DNA of 64,000 nt from Microbacterium thalassium (GTDB taxonomy: Bacteria; Actinomycetota; Actinomycetes; Actinomycetales; Microbacteriaceae): assembly GCF_014208045.1 (NCBI RefSeq), contig NZ_JACHML010000001.1, forward strand, positions 2,914,001 to 2,978,000, written 5' to 3'. Numbering within the stretch: position 1 is the first letter of the stretch; each line of letters opens with the position of its first letter. The notes under the pieces were generated by a model, which was not told the origin of the DNA, made no database searches, and saw only the letters and a list, made by a program, of their open reading frames with translations. The position numbers and the translations under genes are program-made. Of the stretch, positions 8,174 to 16,916 are shown piece by piece.

Positions 8174-9430
8174 TCAGTCCGGCATGACGCGCGGGGCGAA
8201 GCCGGCGTCCTCGAGCACCGAGATCACGTGCGCGCGATGCTCCTCGCCCCGCGTCTCCACGCTCAGCTGCAGGATCACCTCGCTGATCTGAAGCCCCTGC
8301 CCGTGACGCGTGTGCAGCACCTCGATGACGTTGGCGCCCGCGAGAGCCAGCAGCTCGGACACGCGCGCGAGCTGCCCCGGCCGGTCCGGAAGCGGGATCT
8401 GCAGGGTCATGTACCGGCCGGATGCCGCCAGGCCGTGCGCCACGACGCGCTGCAGCAGCAGCGGATCGATGTTGCCGCCCGAGAGCACCGCAGCCGTCGG
8501 CCCCGACGCCGTCACCTTGCCGGCGAGGATCGCGGCGACCCCGACGGCGCCGGCGGGCTCGACGACCTGCTTGGCGCGCTCGAGCAGCATCAGCAGGGCG
8601 CGCGCGATGTCGTCGTCGCTGACGGTGACGACGTCGTCGACGAGTTCGCTGATCATGCGGAACGGCAGGTCGCCGGGCCGGGCCACCGCGATGCCGTCGG
8701 CGATCGTCGGCGACGTCTCGATCTCGACCGGATGCCCCGCGCGCAGCGACTCGGGGTACGGCGCGGAGTTCTCGGCCTGGACGCCGATGACGCGCAGCGT
8801 CCGTCCCTGCTGCGCCGCCCGCGCCTTCGCCGCGGCCGCGACGCCGGCGATGAGGCCGCCGCCGCCGATCCCGAGCACGATCGTCTCGAGGTCGGGGATG
8901 TCCTCCATGAGCTCGAGACCCAGCGTTCCCTGCCCGGCGATGACGTCGGGGTGGTCGAACGGGTGGATGAAGACGGCGCCGGTGCGCTCGGCGAACTCCG
9001 CCGCGAGACGCAGCGGCGTCTCGACGGTGGCGCCCTCGAGCACGACGTCGGCGCCGTAGCCGCGCGTGGCCAGGAGCTTGGGCACGGGCACGCCCAGCGG
9101 CATGAAGATCGTCGCCGGGATGCCCAGGGCCTCGGCGGCCAGGGCGACGCCCTGCGCGTGATTGCCGGCCGATGCCGCCACGACGCCGCGTCGGCGCTCC
9201 TCCGGCGTCAGCCGCGACAGACGGTAGGTGGCGCCGCGGATCTTGAACGAGCCGGTCCGCTGCAGGTTCTCGAGCTTGAGGTGCACGGGGACGCCGAGCA
9301 CCTCTTCGAGGCTGCGCGCCTCCTCGAGGGGCGTGCGCAGGATGAGTCCCGACAGCGCAGCGGCGGCGTCCTCGAATTCGGCGAGGCCGGGAGCGACCGG
9401 GGCGGGGACGGTGGAGCGATCAGTGGTCAC
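8174..9430 (-). CDS. ilvA: Threonine ammonia-lyase (biosynthetic-type, with ACT domain)
   Basis: A 418-aa PLP enzyme that converts L-threonine to 2-oxobutanoate and ammonia, the first step to isoleucine. The catalytic Lys lies in GSFKIRGATYRL (about residue 62), the phosphate-binding glycine loop is GIGGGGLIAG, and the C-terminal quarter (TLQIPLPDRPGQLARVSELL...) is an ACT-type regulatory domain. One ACT unit resembles the shorter TdcB/IlvA forms of actinobacteria. GTG 9430 is preceded by AGGAG at 7 nt. It overlaps the end of the upstream permease gene by 11 nt, so the two are probably one operon. Confidence 0.93.
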   Translation of the reverse strand: MTTDRSTVPAPVAPGLAEFEDAAAALSGLILRTPLEEARSLEEVLGVPVHLKLENLQRTGSFKIRGATYRLSRLTPEERRRGVVAASAGNHAQGVALAAEALGIPATIFMPLGVPVPKLLATRGYGADVVLEGATVETPLRLAAEFAERTGAVFIHPFDHPDVIAGQGTLGLELMEDIPDLETIVLGIGGGGLIAGVAAAAKARAAQQGRTLRVIGVQAENSAPYPESLRAGHPVEIETSPTIADGIAVARPGDLPFRMISELVDDVVTVSDDDIARALLMLLERAKQVVEPAGAVGVAAILAGKVTASGPTAAVLSGGNIDPLLLQRVVAHGLAASGRYMTLQIPLPDRPGQLARVSELLALAGANVIEVLHTRHGQGLQISEVILQLSVETRGEEHRAHVISVLEDAGFAPRVMPD

Positions 9431-10619
9431 GCGCGGTTCTCCTGGAGCGAGGGACGGTGGCCCATATGAGGTCCTCCGGTTCGGGTCGGGCGCCGGTCTC
9501 CCAGGCGCGCTCGCCGAGATAGACGCCGACGACGTTGACGAAGGCCGCGATGGGAACGGCGAACAGGGCGCCGGGGATCCCGGCGATCAGCGCACCGCCG
9601 GCGACGACGAGCACCACGGCGAGCGGGTGGACCTTGACCGCGGAGCCCATCAGCAGCGGCTGCAGGATGTGACCCTCGATCTGCTGGACGGCGAGGACGA
9701 CGATGAGCATCCAGAGGGCGATCCAGGGACCGTTGTAGACGAGCGCGAGGAAGACCGCCAGGGCGCCGGTCACGATGGCGCCGATGAAGGGCACGAACGC
9801 GCCGAGGAACACCAGCACGCCGATGGGGATCGCCAGCGGCACACCGAGCAGGAACGCGCCCAGACCGATGCCGATGGCGTCGATCGTGGCGACGAGCAGC
9901 TGCGTGCGGGCGTAGTTCTTGACGGTCCACCAGCCGGCGCGCGCCGCGCCGTCCACGGCGGGCCGCGCCGCCCGCGGGAAGAGCTTGGTCGTCCAGCGCC
10001 AGATGCCGGCGCCGTCGGCCAGCAGCGTGATCAGGATGAACAGCGACAGCAGCACGCCCGTGCCGACATGGCCGATCGTCGTGCCGATCGCGAGCGCGCC
10101 CGACCACAGCAGCTCGGCCTGCTGCTGCATGAAGGTCCACGCCTGACCGAGCAGCCCGTCGATCTGATCGGCCGTCAGGTGCAGCGGACCGTCGATGAGG
10201 TACTGACGCAGCCCGTCGATCGCGTCGCCGGTCCGGATCTGCACCGAGCTCCACTGCTGCGTGATCTGCCACACCGCCAGCCACAGCAGACCCGTCACGA
10301 TCGCGAGCGTGCCGATGACCGAGACGATGATGGCGAGCCACCGCGGAACGCGGTGTCGCAGCATCCAGTCGAACGCGGGCGACAGCAGGGCCGTGACGAG
10401 GATCGCCACCAGCAGCGGGATCACGAGCAGCTTCAGCAGGATGACGAGCCAGACGGCCACTCCGACGGCCGCGCCGATCAGCAGCAGCCGCCACGAGTAG
10501 GCGGCCCCCACGCGGAGCCCGCGCGGAATCGTCTCGCCGATCTCGGACGAGACGACGCGACTGCGGTCGGTCAGCGCGCCGAACCATGATCCGCGGGGCT
10601 TTTCCTCCGGGCCGCTCAT
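9420..10619 (-). CDS. AI-2E family transporter (UPF0118 permease)
   Basis: A 399-aa integral membrane protein with about eight hydrophobic segments. The order fits the AI-2E exporter family: paired N-terminal helices (LLLIGAAVGVAVWLVILLKLL), a long loop with amphipathic helices in the middle, and the conserved PFIGAIVTGALAV and QQIEGHILQPLLMG segments. Some relatives export autoinducer-2 and others act as Na+/H+ antiporters; the substrate cannot be read here. The ATG is 6 nt after a TAGACT element, so the transcript is probably leaderless and runs into ilvA. Confidence 0.88.
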   Translation of the reverse strand: MSGPEEKPRGSWFGALTDRSRVVSSEIGETIPRGLRVGAAYSWRLLLIGAAVGVAVWLVILLKLLVIPLLVAILVTALLSPAFDWMLRHRVPRWLAIIVSVIGTLAIVTGLLWLAVWQITQQWSSVQIRTGDAIDGLRQYLIDGPLHLTADQIDGLLGQAWTFMQQQAELLWSGALAIGTTIGHVGTGVLLSLFILITLLADGAGIWRWTTKLFPRAARPAVDGAARAGWWTVKNYARTQLLVATIDAIGIGLGAFLLGVPLAIPIGVLVFLGAFVPFIGAIVTGALAVFLALVYNGPWIALWMLIVVLAVQQIEGHILQPLLMGSAVKVHPLAVVLVVAGGALIAGIPGALFAVPIAAFVNVVGVYLGERAWETGARPEPEDLIWATVPRSRRTARDH

Positions 10620-10625
10620 CCCGCC

Positions 10626-10631
10626 AGTCTA
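10626..10631 (-). promoter_or_regulatory. -10 element, leaderless start
   Basis: TAGACT on the minus strand, 6 nt before the ATG of the AI-2E-type permease. Confidence 0.55.
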
Positions 10632-10686
10632 GGCGCGCCGCATGCCCGCGCGGGCATGGCCCGAACGGGTTGTCGGCGGTCCTGAC

Positions 10687-10692
10687 TAGGCT
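10687..10692 (+). promoter_or_regulatory. -10 element, leaderless start
   Basis: TAGGCT, 7 nt before the GTG of the first HTH_42 gene. Confidence 0.55.
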
Positions 10693-10699
10693 GTGGGCC

Positions 10700-11989
10700 G
10701 TGAGATCCAGCCTCAGCGCGCCGCAGGCGCGAGCGGTCGCGCTGGCCGCGCAGGGCTTCGCGCGCCCGCGCCCGGCGGCACCGGGTACGCGTCAGCTCAA
10801 CACGGCGCTCGCGCGCATGGGCACGCTGCAGATCGATTCGGTCAACGTGTACGCCCGCAGTCACTACATGCCGCTGTTCTCGCGGCTCGGCCCGTACGAC
10901 CCCGCGTCCCTGGACCGCCTGCTCTTCACGCGGCGCGCCCCGTACGTCGAATACCTCGCACACGTCGCCGCCTTAATCCCGATGCGGGACTGGGCGCTGT
11001 TCCGGTTCCGCATGGACGACAACCGCGCCAAGCACGGATCCGATCCCGACGGCTGGTTCCGGCGCCACCGCGAGATCGTCGACTGGGTGCTCGGCGAGCT
11101 CGCCGAGCGCGGACCGCTGCGTCCCGCGCAGATCGAGCACGACGCGAAGCAGGCGCGCCGCGGGCCGTGGTGGGACTGGGACGTCGTCAAGCAGGCGCTC
11201 GAGCTGCTGTGGATGTTCGGCGACGTCGCCATCGCGGGACGTCGGGGGTTCGAGCGGCGGTACGCCCTCGCCGCAGACGTCATCCCCCACGAGGTCCTGG
11301 ACGCGCCCGCTCCCCGCGCGGACGCGATCCGCGAGCTCGTCTCGCGCGCCGGGGCCGCCTACGGCGTGGCGACGGCCTCGGACCTCGCCGACTACTGGCG
11401 CCTGCGCGACCGGCGCGCCGTCACGACCGCCATCGGCGAGCTCGAGGACGCCGGGATGCTCCAGCCCGTCGAGGTCGAGGGCTGGGTCTCGGCGGGCCGT
11501 CCCGCGCGCGCCTGGCTCCACCGGGACGCCGTGGTCCCGCGACGCGTCGACGCGGTCGCCCTGCTGACCCCGTTCGATCCGATGGTGTGGTTCCGGGACC
11601 GCGCGCAGCGCCTGTTCGACTTCGACTACCGCATCGAGATCTACACGCCCGCGGCCAAGCGCCGCTTCGGCTACTACTCGCTGCCCGTGCTCGTCGGCGA
11701 CGACATCGTCGGACGCATCGATCTGAAGGCCGATCGGCCGGGGTCGACGCTCCTCGTGCAATCGGCGTGGTGGGAGCACGGCCGACCGGCCGACGCACCC
11801 GAGCGCCTTGCCGAGGAGCTGCGCGCGGCGGCGCGCTGGCAGGGCCTGGAGCACGTATCGGTGTCGCGGTGGGGCGACGCCGTCGAGGACGTCGCCCGGG
11901 CGCTCCCCGAGGCGCGCCGGCACGAGACCTCGTCGCGCGAGCCGGTCGAGCTCGCCGAGGACGAGCCGTCGGATAGCGTGGAGCGGTGA
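10700..11989 (+). CDS. HTH_42 / YcaQ-type crosslink-repair DNA glycosylase
   Basis: A 429-aa winged-helix protein of the HTH_42 superfamily, which includes E. coli YcaQ (AlkX) and AlkZ, glycosylases that unhook DNA interstrand crosslinks. The catalytic Gln-x-Asp motif of YcaQ is present (Gln44-Ile45-Asp46 in TLQIDSVNV), followed by the family block HYMPLFSRLG. Later blocks LLTPFDPMVW and PAAKRRFGYYSLPVL are also typical. The GTG start is 7 nt after a -10 element. It carries a TTA codon (10973-10975), the only one I noticed in the window. Its stop overlaps the next start by GTGA. A close paralog lies on the other strand nearby. Confidence 0.9.
   Translation: MRSSLSAPQARAVALAAQGFARPRPAAPGTRQLNTALARMGTLQIDSVNVYARSHYMPLFSRLGPYDPASLDRLLFTRRAPYVEYLAHVAALIPMRDWALFRFRMDDNRAKHGSDPDGWFRRHREIVDWVLGELAERGPLRPAQIEHDAKQARRGPWWDWDVVKQALELLWMFGDVAIAGRRGFERRYALAADVIPHEVLDAPAPRADAIRELVSRAGAAYGVATASDLADYWRLRDRRAVTTAIGELEDAGMLQPVEVEGWVSAGRPARAWLHRDAVVPRRVDAVALLTPFDPMVWFRDRAQRLFDFDYRIEIYTPAAKRRFGYYSLPVLVGDDIVGRIDLKADRPGSTLLVQSAWWEHGRPADAPERLAEELRAAARWQGLEHVSVSRWGDAVEDVARALPEARRHETSSREPVELAEDEPSDSVER
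11974..11979 (+). promoter_or_regulatory. -10 element inside upstream gene
   Basis: TAGCGT, 6 nt before the GTG at 11986, inside the last codons of the preceding gene. It would give the secreted-protein gene its own leaderless transcript besides read-through. Confidence 0.45.
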
Positions 11990-12897
11990 AGCGCGCGACG
12001 ATCATCGGGATCTCGGTCGCATCGGCCGCGCTGCTGGCGGCCGCCTGCACGGCGGCGTGGGTCCTGACTCGGCCGCCCGGCCCGGCCGACGCGGCAGAGC
12101 AGTACCTCGCCGCGCTCGCCGACGGTGACGGCCGGGCCGCGCTCGAACTCATCGACCCGCTGCCGGCCGACGCCGACGACCTGTCCGCGGCGTTCGACGG
12201 CGCAGACGCCATGATCGCGTCGCCGCGGGTCGACGAGGTCGCCGAGTCCGGCGACACCGCATCCGCGGACGTCTCCTTCGAGCTGGCCGGATCCGAGCAC
12301 AGCGCGACCTTCTCGCTCGTGCGCAGCGCGTCCGGCTGGAGCGTCGCGTCCGACGCGCTCGGCACCGCGACCACGACGACGACGCTCGGCGACACCGTCC
12401 TGATCGGCGGAGTGGCCATCGTGGCCGATGGCCCCCAGCCGCTCCTGCCGGCCGCCTACACCGTCGCCGCGGCTCCCGCGGGGATCCTCGGCGGAGACGC
12501 GGCGATCACGGTGCTCCCCGGCGAGGACGCCGAAGCCGCGATCGAGGCACAGGTCCTCGACGAGGCCACGACCGTCGCCCAGCGGCAGCTCGACGCGTAC
12601 GCCGATGCGTGCGCGGCGGCGACCGACGCCGTGCCCGAGAACTGCGGCATCCGCATCCCGTGGGCGGCCGACCTCGAGACCCTCGCCTCGGTGGCGTTCC
12701 GGATCGACGGGTATCCGCAGCTGCGGCTGTCGGAGGACGCCGATGCGTTCATCGCGACCGACGGCGTCCTGGTCGCGACCGTGACCGGCGACGCGCGCGC
12801 CGGCGGCGCCGACGCGTTCACCTACCGCACGACGCAGTGGACGCTGCGCGGGGACGTGTCGTTCACGGGCGGGCAGATGGTGCTCGCGGTGCGCTGA
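11986..12897 (+). CDS. Secreted or membrane-anchored protein, unknown function
   Basis: A 303-aa protein with an N-terminal hydrophobic segment (residues 5-24, ending LLAAACTAAW). This could be a signal peptide with a lipobox-like AAAC or an uncleaved anchor. The next part (AEQYLAALADGDGRAALELID) looks like the NTF2-like/DUF4878 fold found in many actinobacterial lipoproteins. The rest is Ala/Asp-rich, with a single Cys pair (ADACAAA and ENCGI) that may form a disulfide outside the cell. GTG 11986 overlaps the stop of the HTH_42 gene. Confidence 0.7.
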   Translation: MKRATIIGISVASAALLAAACTAAWVLTRPPGPADAAEQYLAALADGDGRAALELIDPLPADADDLSAAFDGADAMIASPRVDEVAESGDTASADVSFELAGSEHSATFSLVRSASGWSVASDALGTATTTTTLGDTVLIGGVAIVADGPQPLLPAAYTVAAAPAGILGGDAAITVLPGEDAEAAIEAQVLDEATTVAQRQLDAYADACAAATDAVPENCGIRIPWAADLETLASVAFRIDGYPQLRLSEDADAFIATDGVLVATVTGDARAGGADAFTYRTTQWTLRGDVSFTGGQMVLAVR

Positions 12898-12920
12898 CGA
12901 CGGATCGGGCCCCGCGCGCC

Positions 12921-14021
12921 TCACCCGGCGCCGGACCCGCGTCGGACCTCGACGCCCCGCCATCGCGCGAGGTCGTCGATCTCGGCCTCGACGGCGGCGG
13001 CGATCCGGTCGGTGAACGGCACGTCCTCGTGCACGGCGTGGACGACGAGGACGCCCGCCTTGCGGTCGACCTTCGCGTCGAGCTTCCCGATGAACCGGTC
13101 CCCGTGCAGGATCGGCAGCGCGAAGTAGCCCCAGCGCCGCTTCGCGGCCGGCTTGTACATCTCGAGGATGTACTCGAAGCCGAACAGCTCGGCGAGCCGA
13201 TCGCGGTCGAACACCAGACGGTCGAACGGCGACAGCAGCGCGGTGCGCGGACGGAACTCCTCGGCCGCCTCCAGCGCGGTCGGATCCACGCGCCACTCCC
13301 CCTCGACGCCCTCGACCACGGCGGTCTCGCCCACATCGCCCGCCGCGATCGGCTCGACCGGCTGTGCGACCCCCTTCGCGCGGGCGATCCCCAGCGCGCC
13401 CAGGCGCCGCTCGGCGCGCTCGCGGGCCGCCTCCTCGTCGCCGAGCACGGGCACGTCCGCGGGATATACGCGTTCGGCGAGGTCGAAGCGGCGCCCCTTG
13501 CCGTCGCGCGACGAGATCGCCACGTCGCCGGTCATGACCAGGATCTCGAGCATCTGCTGCGCGTTGCGGTTGTTCGTCCACCCCGATGAGCGCCACGACA
13601 CCTGCGCCGTGTCGGGGATCTCGACCGGTCGCAGCTCCCCCTCGGCGCGCAGGCGTGCGAGCACGTCGCGGCGGAACCGGTCGTTGGCCTCCAGCCAGTC
13701 CCGTGCCGCCTGCGACGCGGGCCGCCGGCGCATCTCGGGCACCACCAGCGGCAGATCCGCCATCGTGCGGTAGAACCCGCCCCATTCGAACACCGCACGG
13801 TCGTGCTGCTCGAGGCGCGCGAGATCAGCCGGCTGATACGGCCAGCCGAGGCGCGACCACAGGATGTGGTCGGCAGAGGGCGCGATCGCCGCGGTCGGCT
13901 CGATGTTCACGATCGTGAGGGCGTCGACCGTCTCGACGATGCCCGCGGGACGGTCGGCGGTGAGCGCCTGGCCGCACACGGCCACGCGCCGCGCCTGCTC
14001 GCGGCTCAGACGGATCGTCAC
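12921..14021 (-). CDS. HTH_42 paralog lacking the catalytic Gln-x-Asp motif
   Basis: A 366-aa member of the same winged-helix superfamily as the gene at 10700. It shares SRLG, the C-terminal LLSPFDRLVFDRDR and the PAAKRRWGYFALPIL block. Where the YcaQ enzymes have Gln-x-Asp, this protein reads Asn39-Ile40-Glu41 (LTIVNIEPT). Glycosylase chemistry may therefore be altered or lost. The GTG start is 8 nt after TAGCGT. The two paralogs converge on each side of the secreted-protein gene. A role in DNA damage response is only inferred from family. Confidence 0.85.
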   Translation of the reverse strand: MTIRLSREQARRVAVCGQALTADRPAGIVETVDALTIVNIEPTAAIAPSADHILWSRLGWPYQPADLARLEQHDRAVFEWGGFYRTMADLPLVVPEMRRRPASQAARDWLEANDRFRRDVLARLRAEGELRPVEIPDTAQVSWRSSGWTNNRNAQQMLEILVMTGDVAISSRDGKGRRFDLAERVYPADVPVLGDEEAARERAERRLGALGIARAKGVAQPVEPIAAGDVGETAVVEGVEGEWRVDPTALEAAEEFRPRTALLSPFDRLVFDRDRLAELFGFEYILEMYKPAAKRRWGYFALPILHGDRFIGKLDAKVDRKAGVLVVHAVHEDVPFTDRIAAAVEAEIDDLARWRGVEVRRGSGAG

Positions 14022-14029
14022 GGATCCCG

Positions 14030-14035
14030 ACGCTA
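14030..14035 (-). promoter_or_regulatory. -10 element, leaderless start
   Basis: TAGCGT on the minus strand, 8 nt before the GTG of the HTH_42 paralog. Confidence 0.45.
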
Positions 14036-14052
14036 GCGTCCCGGGAGGCGGA

Positions 14053-14934
14053 TCAGAAGCGTCCGCCCATCTCGTGCAGCCGCTCGATGCGCTCGGGGAT
14101 GGGCGGGTGGGTCGCGAACAGGCGCGCGAGCGCGTTGGGCTTGAGCGGGTCGGCGATCCACAGGTGCGCCATCGACGTGTTGGCGCGGCGGAGCGGCCGC
14201 CCGTGCGCCGCGAGCTTCCCGAGCGCCGACGCGAGCCCTTCGGGGTCGCGCGTGGTCATGGCGCTGGTGGCGTCGGCGAGGTACTCGCGCTGGCGCGAGA
14301 TCGCCGCCTGCACCGCCCCCGCCAGCAGCGGCGCGACGATCGCCGCGATCAGCCCGAAGGCCAGGAAGATGATCTGCTGCTGGCCGCCGCCCCCGCGACG
14401 GCCGAAGAACGCCGCCCGCATGAACATGTCGGCGAGGATGCCGACGGCCACGACCAGCCCGAAGACGATAAGCGACACGCGGATGTCGTAGTTGCGGATG
14501 TGGCCGAGCTCATGTCCGAGCACACCCTCGAGTTCGCGGTCGGTCATGATCTCGAACAGCCCGGTCGTGACCGTGATGGCCGCGTCCTCGGGCTTGCGCC
14601 CGGTCGCGAAGGCATTGGGCGCGGGGTCGTCCACCACGTAGAGGCGCGGCATGGGCGCGCCGGTGGTGATGCAGAGGTTCTCGACGATGCGGTGGTAGCG
14701 CGGCGCGTCGGCCTTGCTCACCTCGACCGCGCCGGCGAGAGCGAGCGCCTCCTTGTCGGCGAGGAAGTACTGGAAGGTGGCGTACCCGCCCGCGAACAGC
14801 AGCACGAACGCCGTCACGAACCAGTTCTCGCTCATGAGCCAGCCCGCCAGCAGCCCGATCGCGCCGATGAAGAGCACGAAGGCGATGAGGATGAACCACG
14901 TGTTGCGCTTGTTCCGCGCGATCGCCGAGTACAC
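14053..14934 (-). CDS. htpX: M48-family zinc metalloprotease (HtpX-like)
   Basis: A 293-aa membrane protease with two N-terminal membrane segments (about 13-58), the zinc-binding HELGH motif at residues 141-145, two more hydrophobic stretches (about 150-170 and 186-212), and the downstream REYLADA motif with the third zinc ligand. HtpX-type enzymes degrade damaged membrane proteins with the active site facing the cytoplasm. The start is GTG at 14934, 17 nt after the lemA stop. The lemA-M48 pairing is common in bacteria and suggests a joint membrane-quality function. Confidence 0.92.
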   Translation of the reverse strand: MYSAIARNKRNTWFILIAFVLFIGAIGLLAGWLMSENWFVTAFVLLFAGGYATFQYFLADKEALALAGAVEVSKADAPRYHRIVENLCITTGAPMPRLYVVDDPAPNAFATGRKPEDAAITVTTGLFEIMTDRELEGVLGHELGHIRNYDIRVSLIVFGLVVAVGILADMFMRAAFFGRRGGGGQQQIIFLAFGLIAAIVAPLLAGAVQAAISRQREYLADATSAMTTRDPEGLASALGKLAAHGRPLRRANTSMAHLWIADPLKPNALARLFATHPPIPERIERLHEMGGRF

Positions 14935-14951
14935 GGCTCAGCCGGCGCGGA

Positions 14952-15518
14952 TCAGAACTGAACGCGCGGCGGCTCCGAGATCGCCGCGCCGTCGACGACC
15001 TCGAAGAACTCGCGCTCATGGAACCCCAGGTTGCGCGCGAAGAGGTTGTTCGGGAAGACCTTGATCTTCGTGTTGAGCTCGCGCACGCCGCCGTTGTAGA
15101 ACCGGCGCGAGGCCTGGATCTTGTCCTCGGTGTCGACGATCGACTGCTGCAGCTGCAGGAAGTTCTGGCTCGCCTGGAGCTGCGGGTAGGCCTCGGCCAC
15201 CGCGAACAGCGACTTCAGCGCCTGCTGCATGTGCCCCTCGGCGACACCGGCGGCACCCGGGGTCTGCGCGGTCAGGGTCTCGGCTCGGGCTCGCGTGACG
15301 TTCTCGAACACCGCCTTCTCATGGGCGGCGTAGCCCTTCACGGTCTCGATGAGATTGGGCAGCAGGTCGGCGCGGCGCTTGAGCTGGACGGTGATGTCGC
15401 TCCAGGCCTCGTCGACGCGCACGTTCAGCTGCACGAGCGAGTTGTACGTCGCCCACAGATAGATGCCGACGATGATGGCGAGCGCCACCACGATGAGGAC
15501 GGGGATCAGCCATTCCAT
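14952..15518 (-). CDS. lemA: LemA family protein
   Basis: A 188-aa protein with one N-terminal membrane helix (residues 3-25) followed by a helical bundle. Conserved LemA stretches are YNSLVQLNVRVDEAWSDI, QLKRRADLLPNLIETVKGYA, and the C-terminal RRFYNGGVRELNTKI...FPNNLFA. The molecular role of LemA is not established. It is first in an operon with the M48 protease. A TAGGAT -10 element lies about 30 nt upstream. Confidence 0.95.
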   Translation of the reverse strand: MEWLIPVLIVVALAIIVGIYLWATYNSLVQLNVRVDEAWSDITVQLKRRADLLPNLIETVKGYAAHEKAVFENVTRARAETLTAQTPGAAGVAEGHMQQALKSLFAVAEAYPQLQASQNFLQLQQSIVDTEDKIQASRRFYNGGVRELNTKIKVFPNNLFARNLGFHEREFFEVVDGAAISEPPRVQF

Positions 15519-15548
15519 TGCCCAGGACTCCGTTCGCGCTGTCCCCTC

Positions 15549-15554
15549 ATCCTA
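15549..15554 (-). promoter_or_regulatory. -10 element of lemA operon
   Basis: TAGGAT on the minus strand, 30 nt before the lemA ATG; a CGGAG ribosome-binding site lies between. Confidence 0.45.
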
Positions 15555-15602
15555 GCCATCGGCACGTCCGGGCCGGGGGTCGAGTGGGCCATCTCCCAGG
15601 CG

Positions 15603-16916
15603 TTACCCACCCAGTACGCGGGCGAGGTACGGGTTGCCGAAGACGCGATCGGGGTCGACGTCGTCGCGCAGCGCGGTGAAGTCGTCGAACCTCGGGTACC
15701 GCGTGCGCAGCAGGTCGGCGTCCAGCGTGTGCATCTTGCCCCAGTGGGGCCGCCCGCCGAGCCGGACCATGATCTCCTCGACCGCCTCGAAGTACTCCGC
15801 CGGGTCCTCGCGGTAGTACCGGTGGACCGCGATGTACCCGCTCGCGCGTCCGTGGGCCGTCGAGAGCCAGATGTCGTCGGCGGCCGCGAAGCGCACCTCG
15901 ACGGGGAAGGAGATGCGCCACCCGCGCTCGTCGATCACGCGCCGCAGCGCCGCGAACGCGGTCGGGATGTCCTCGGCCGGCAGCGCATACTCCATCTCGC
16001 GGAAGCGCACGGCGCGCGTCGTCGCGAACACGCGCGCCGACGAATCGGTGAACTCGCGGTCGCCCCACAGCCGCGCCGCGAGCCCGTTGATCGCCGGGAC
16101 GGTCGCCGGCACCGTGCGCGCGACGCTGCAGGCGACCTGGTGCAGCGCCGAGCCCACCAGCACGTCGTCGACCCACCGGCCCACGGCAGGGAGCGGATGC
16201 CGCGGTGCGGACTCGGGCAGTCGCGTGTTGGTCTTGGTCAGCGCCGTGGCGGTGTGGGGGAACCAGTACAGCTCGAAGTGGTCGGCCGCCTCGACGCGCT
16301 CCGCGAGCGCGCCCACGACGTCCTCGAGGGGCTCCGGCGCCTCGAGAGCGTGCAGGACGAAGGCCGGGACGCACTGCAGCGTGACCTCGACGAGGACGCC
16401 GAGAGCCCCGAGCCCCAGCGCCACGGCCGGCAGCAGATCGGGGTTGCGCTCGTCGTCGACCACCAGCAGCTCGCCGTCGGCGGTCACCATGGTCACCCCG
16501 ACGACCTGCGTCGCGATGCCGCCGAAGCGCGCGCCGGTGCCGTGCGTGCCGGTCGAGATGGCGCCCGAGATGGTCTGGGCGTCGATGTCGCCGAGATTCT
16601 CCATCGCCAGCCCGTGCGGTGCGAGCAGACGCGGGATCGTGTGCAGGTGCGTGCCCGCACGCAGCGTCACGCGCCGCCGCTCGCGGTCCACGCGCACCAG
16701 ACCCGTGAGGTCGCGGAGGTCGAGCAGGACTCCCGGAGCCGCCGCGATCGCGGTGAAGCTGTGCCCGGCGCCCACCGCCTTCACGCCCAGTCCGCTGCGC
16801 GCGGCCGCCGTGACGGCCCGCCGCACCGCGTCCACGGTGCGCGGGAACTCGATGCGCACCGGACGCACCGACACCGATCGCGACCAGTTCCGCCACACTC
16901 CTCCCGGACGGGTCAC
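15603..16916 (-). CDS. FAD-linked oxidase, D-arabinono-1,4-lactone oxidase type
   Basis: A 437-aa flavoprotein of the vanillyl-alcohol oxidase/aldonolactone oxidase family. The N-terminal PCMH FAD-binding domain has the flavin-attachment block GAGHSFTAIA (His at about 51) and the GTHGTGARFGG loop. The C-terminal ALO domain has HWGKMHTLD and the ending DPDRVFGNPYLARVLG. Relatives oxidise L-gulono- or D-arabinono-lactones or alditols; the substrate here is unknown. The GTG start overlaps the stop of the upstream aldolase-like gene by 4 nt, so the two are coupled. Confidence 0.9.
   Translation of the reverse strand: MTRPGGVWRNWSRSVSVRPVRIEFPRTVDAVRRAVTAAARSGLGVKAVGAGHSFTAIAAAPGVLLDLRDLTGLVRVDRERRRVTLRAGTHLHTIPRLLAPHGLAMENLGDIDAQTISGAISTGTHGTGARFGGIATQVVGVTMVTADGELLVVDDERNPDLLPAVALGLGALGVLVEVTLQCVPAFVLHALEAPEPLEDVVGALAERVEAADHFELYWFPHTATALTKTNTRLPESAPRHPLPAVGRWVDDVLVGSALHQVACSVARTVPATVPAINGLAARLWGDREFTDSSARVFATTRAVRFREMEYALPAEDIPTAFAALRRVIDERGWRISFPVEVRFAAADDIWLSTAHGRASGYIAVHRYYREDPAEYFEAVEEIMVRLGGRPHWGKMHTLDADLLRTRYPRFDDFTALRDDVDPDRVFGNPYLARVLGG

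Noticed and set aside
8174..9500. Riboswitch or T-box before ilvA
   Set aside because: ilvA follows the permease gene with an 11-nt overlap; there is no leader to hold one.
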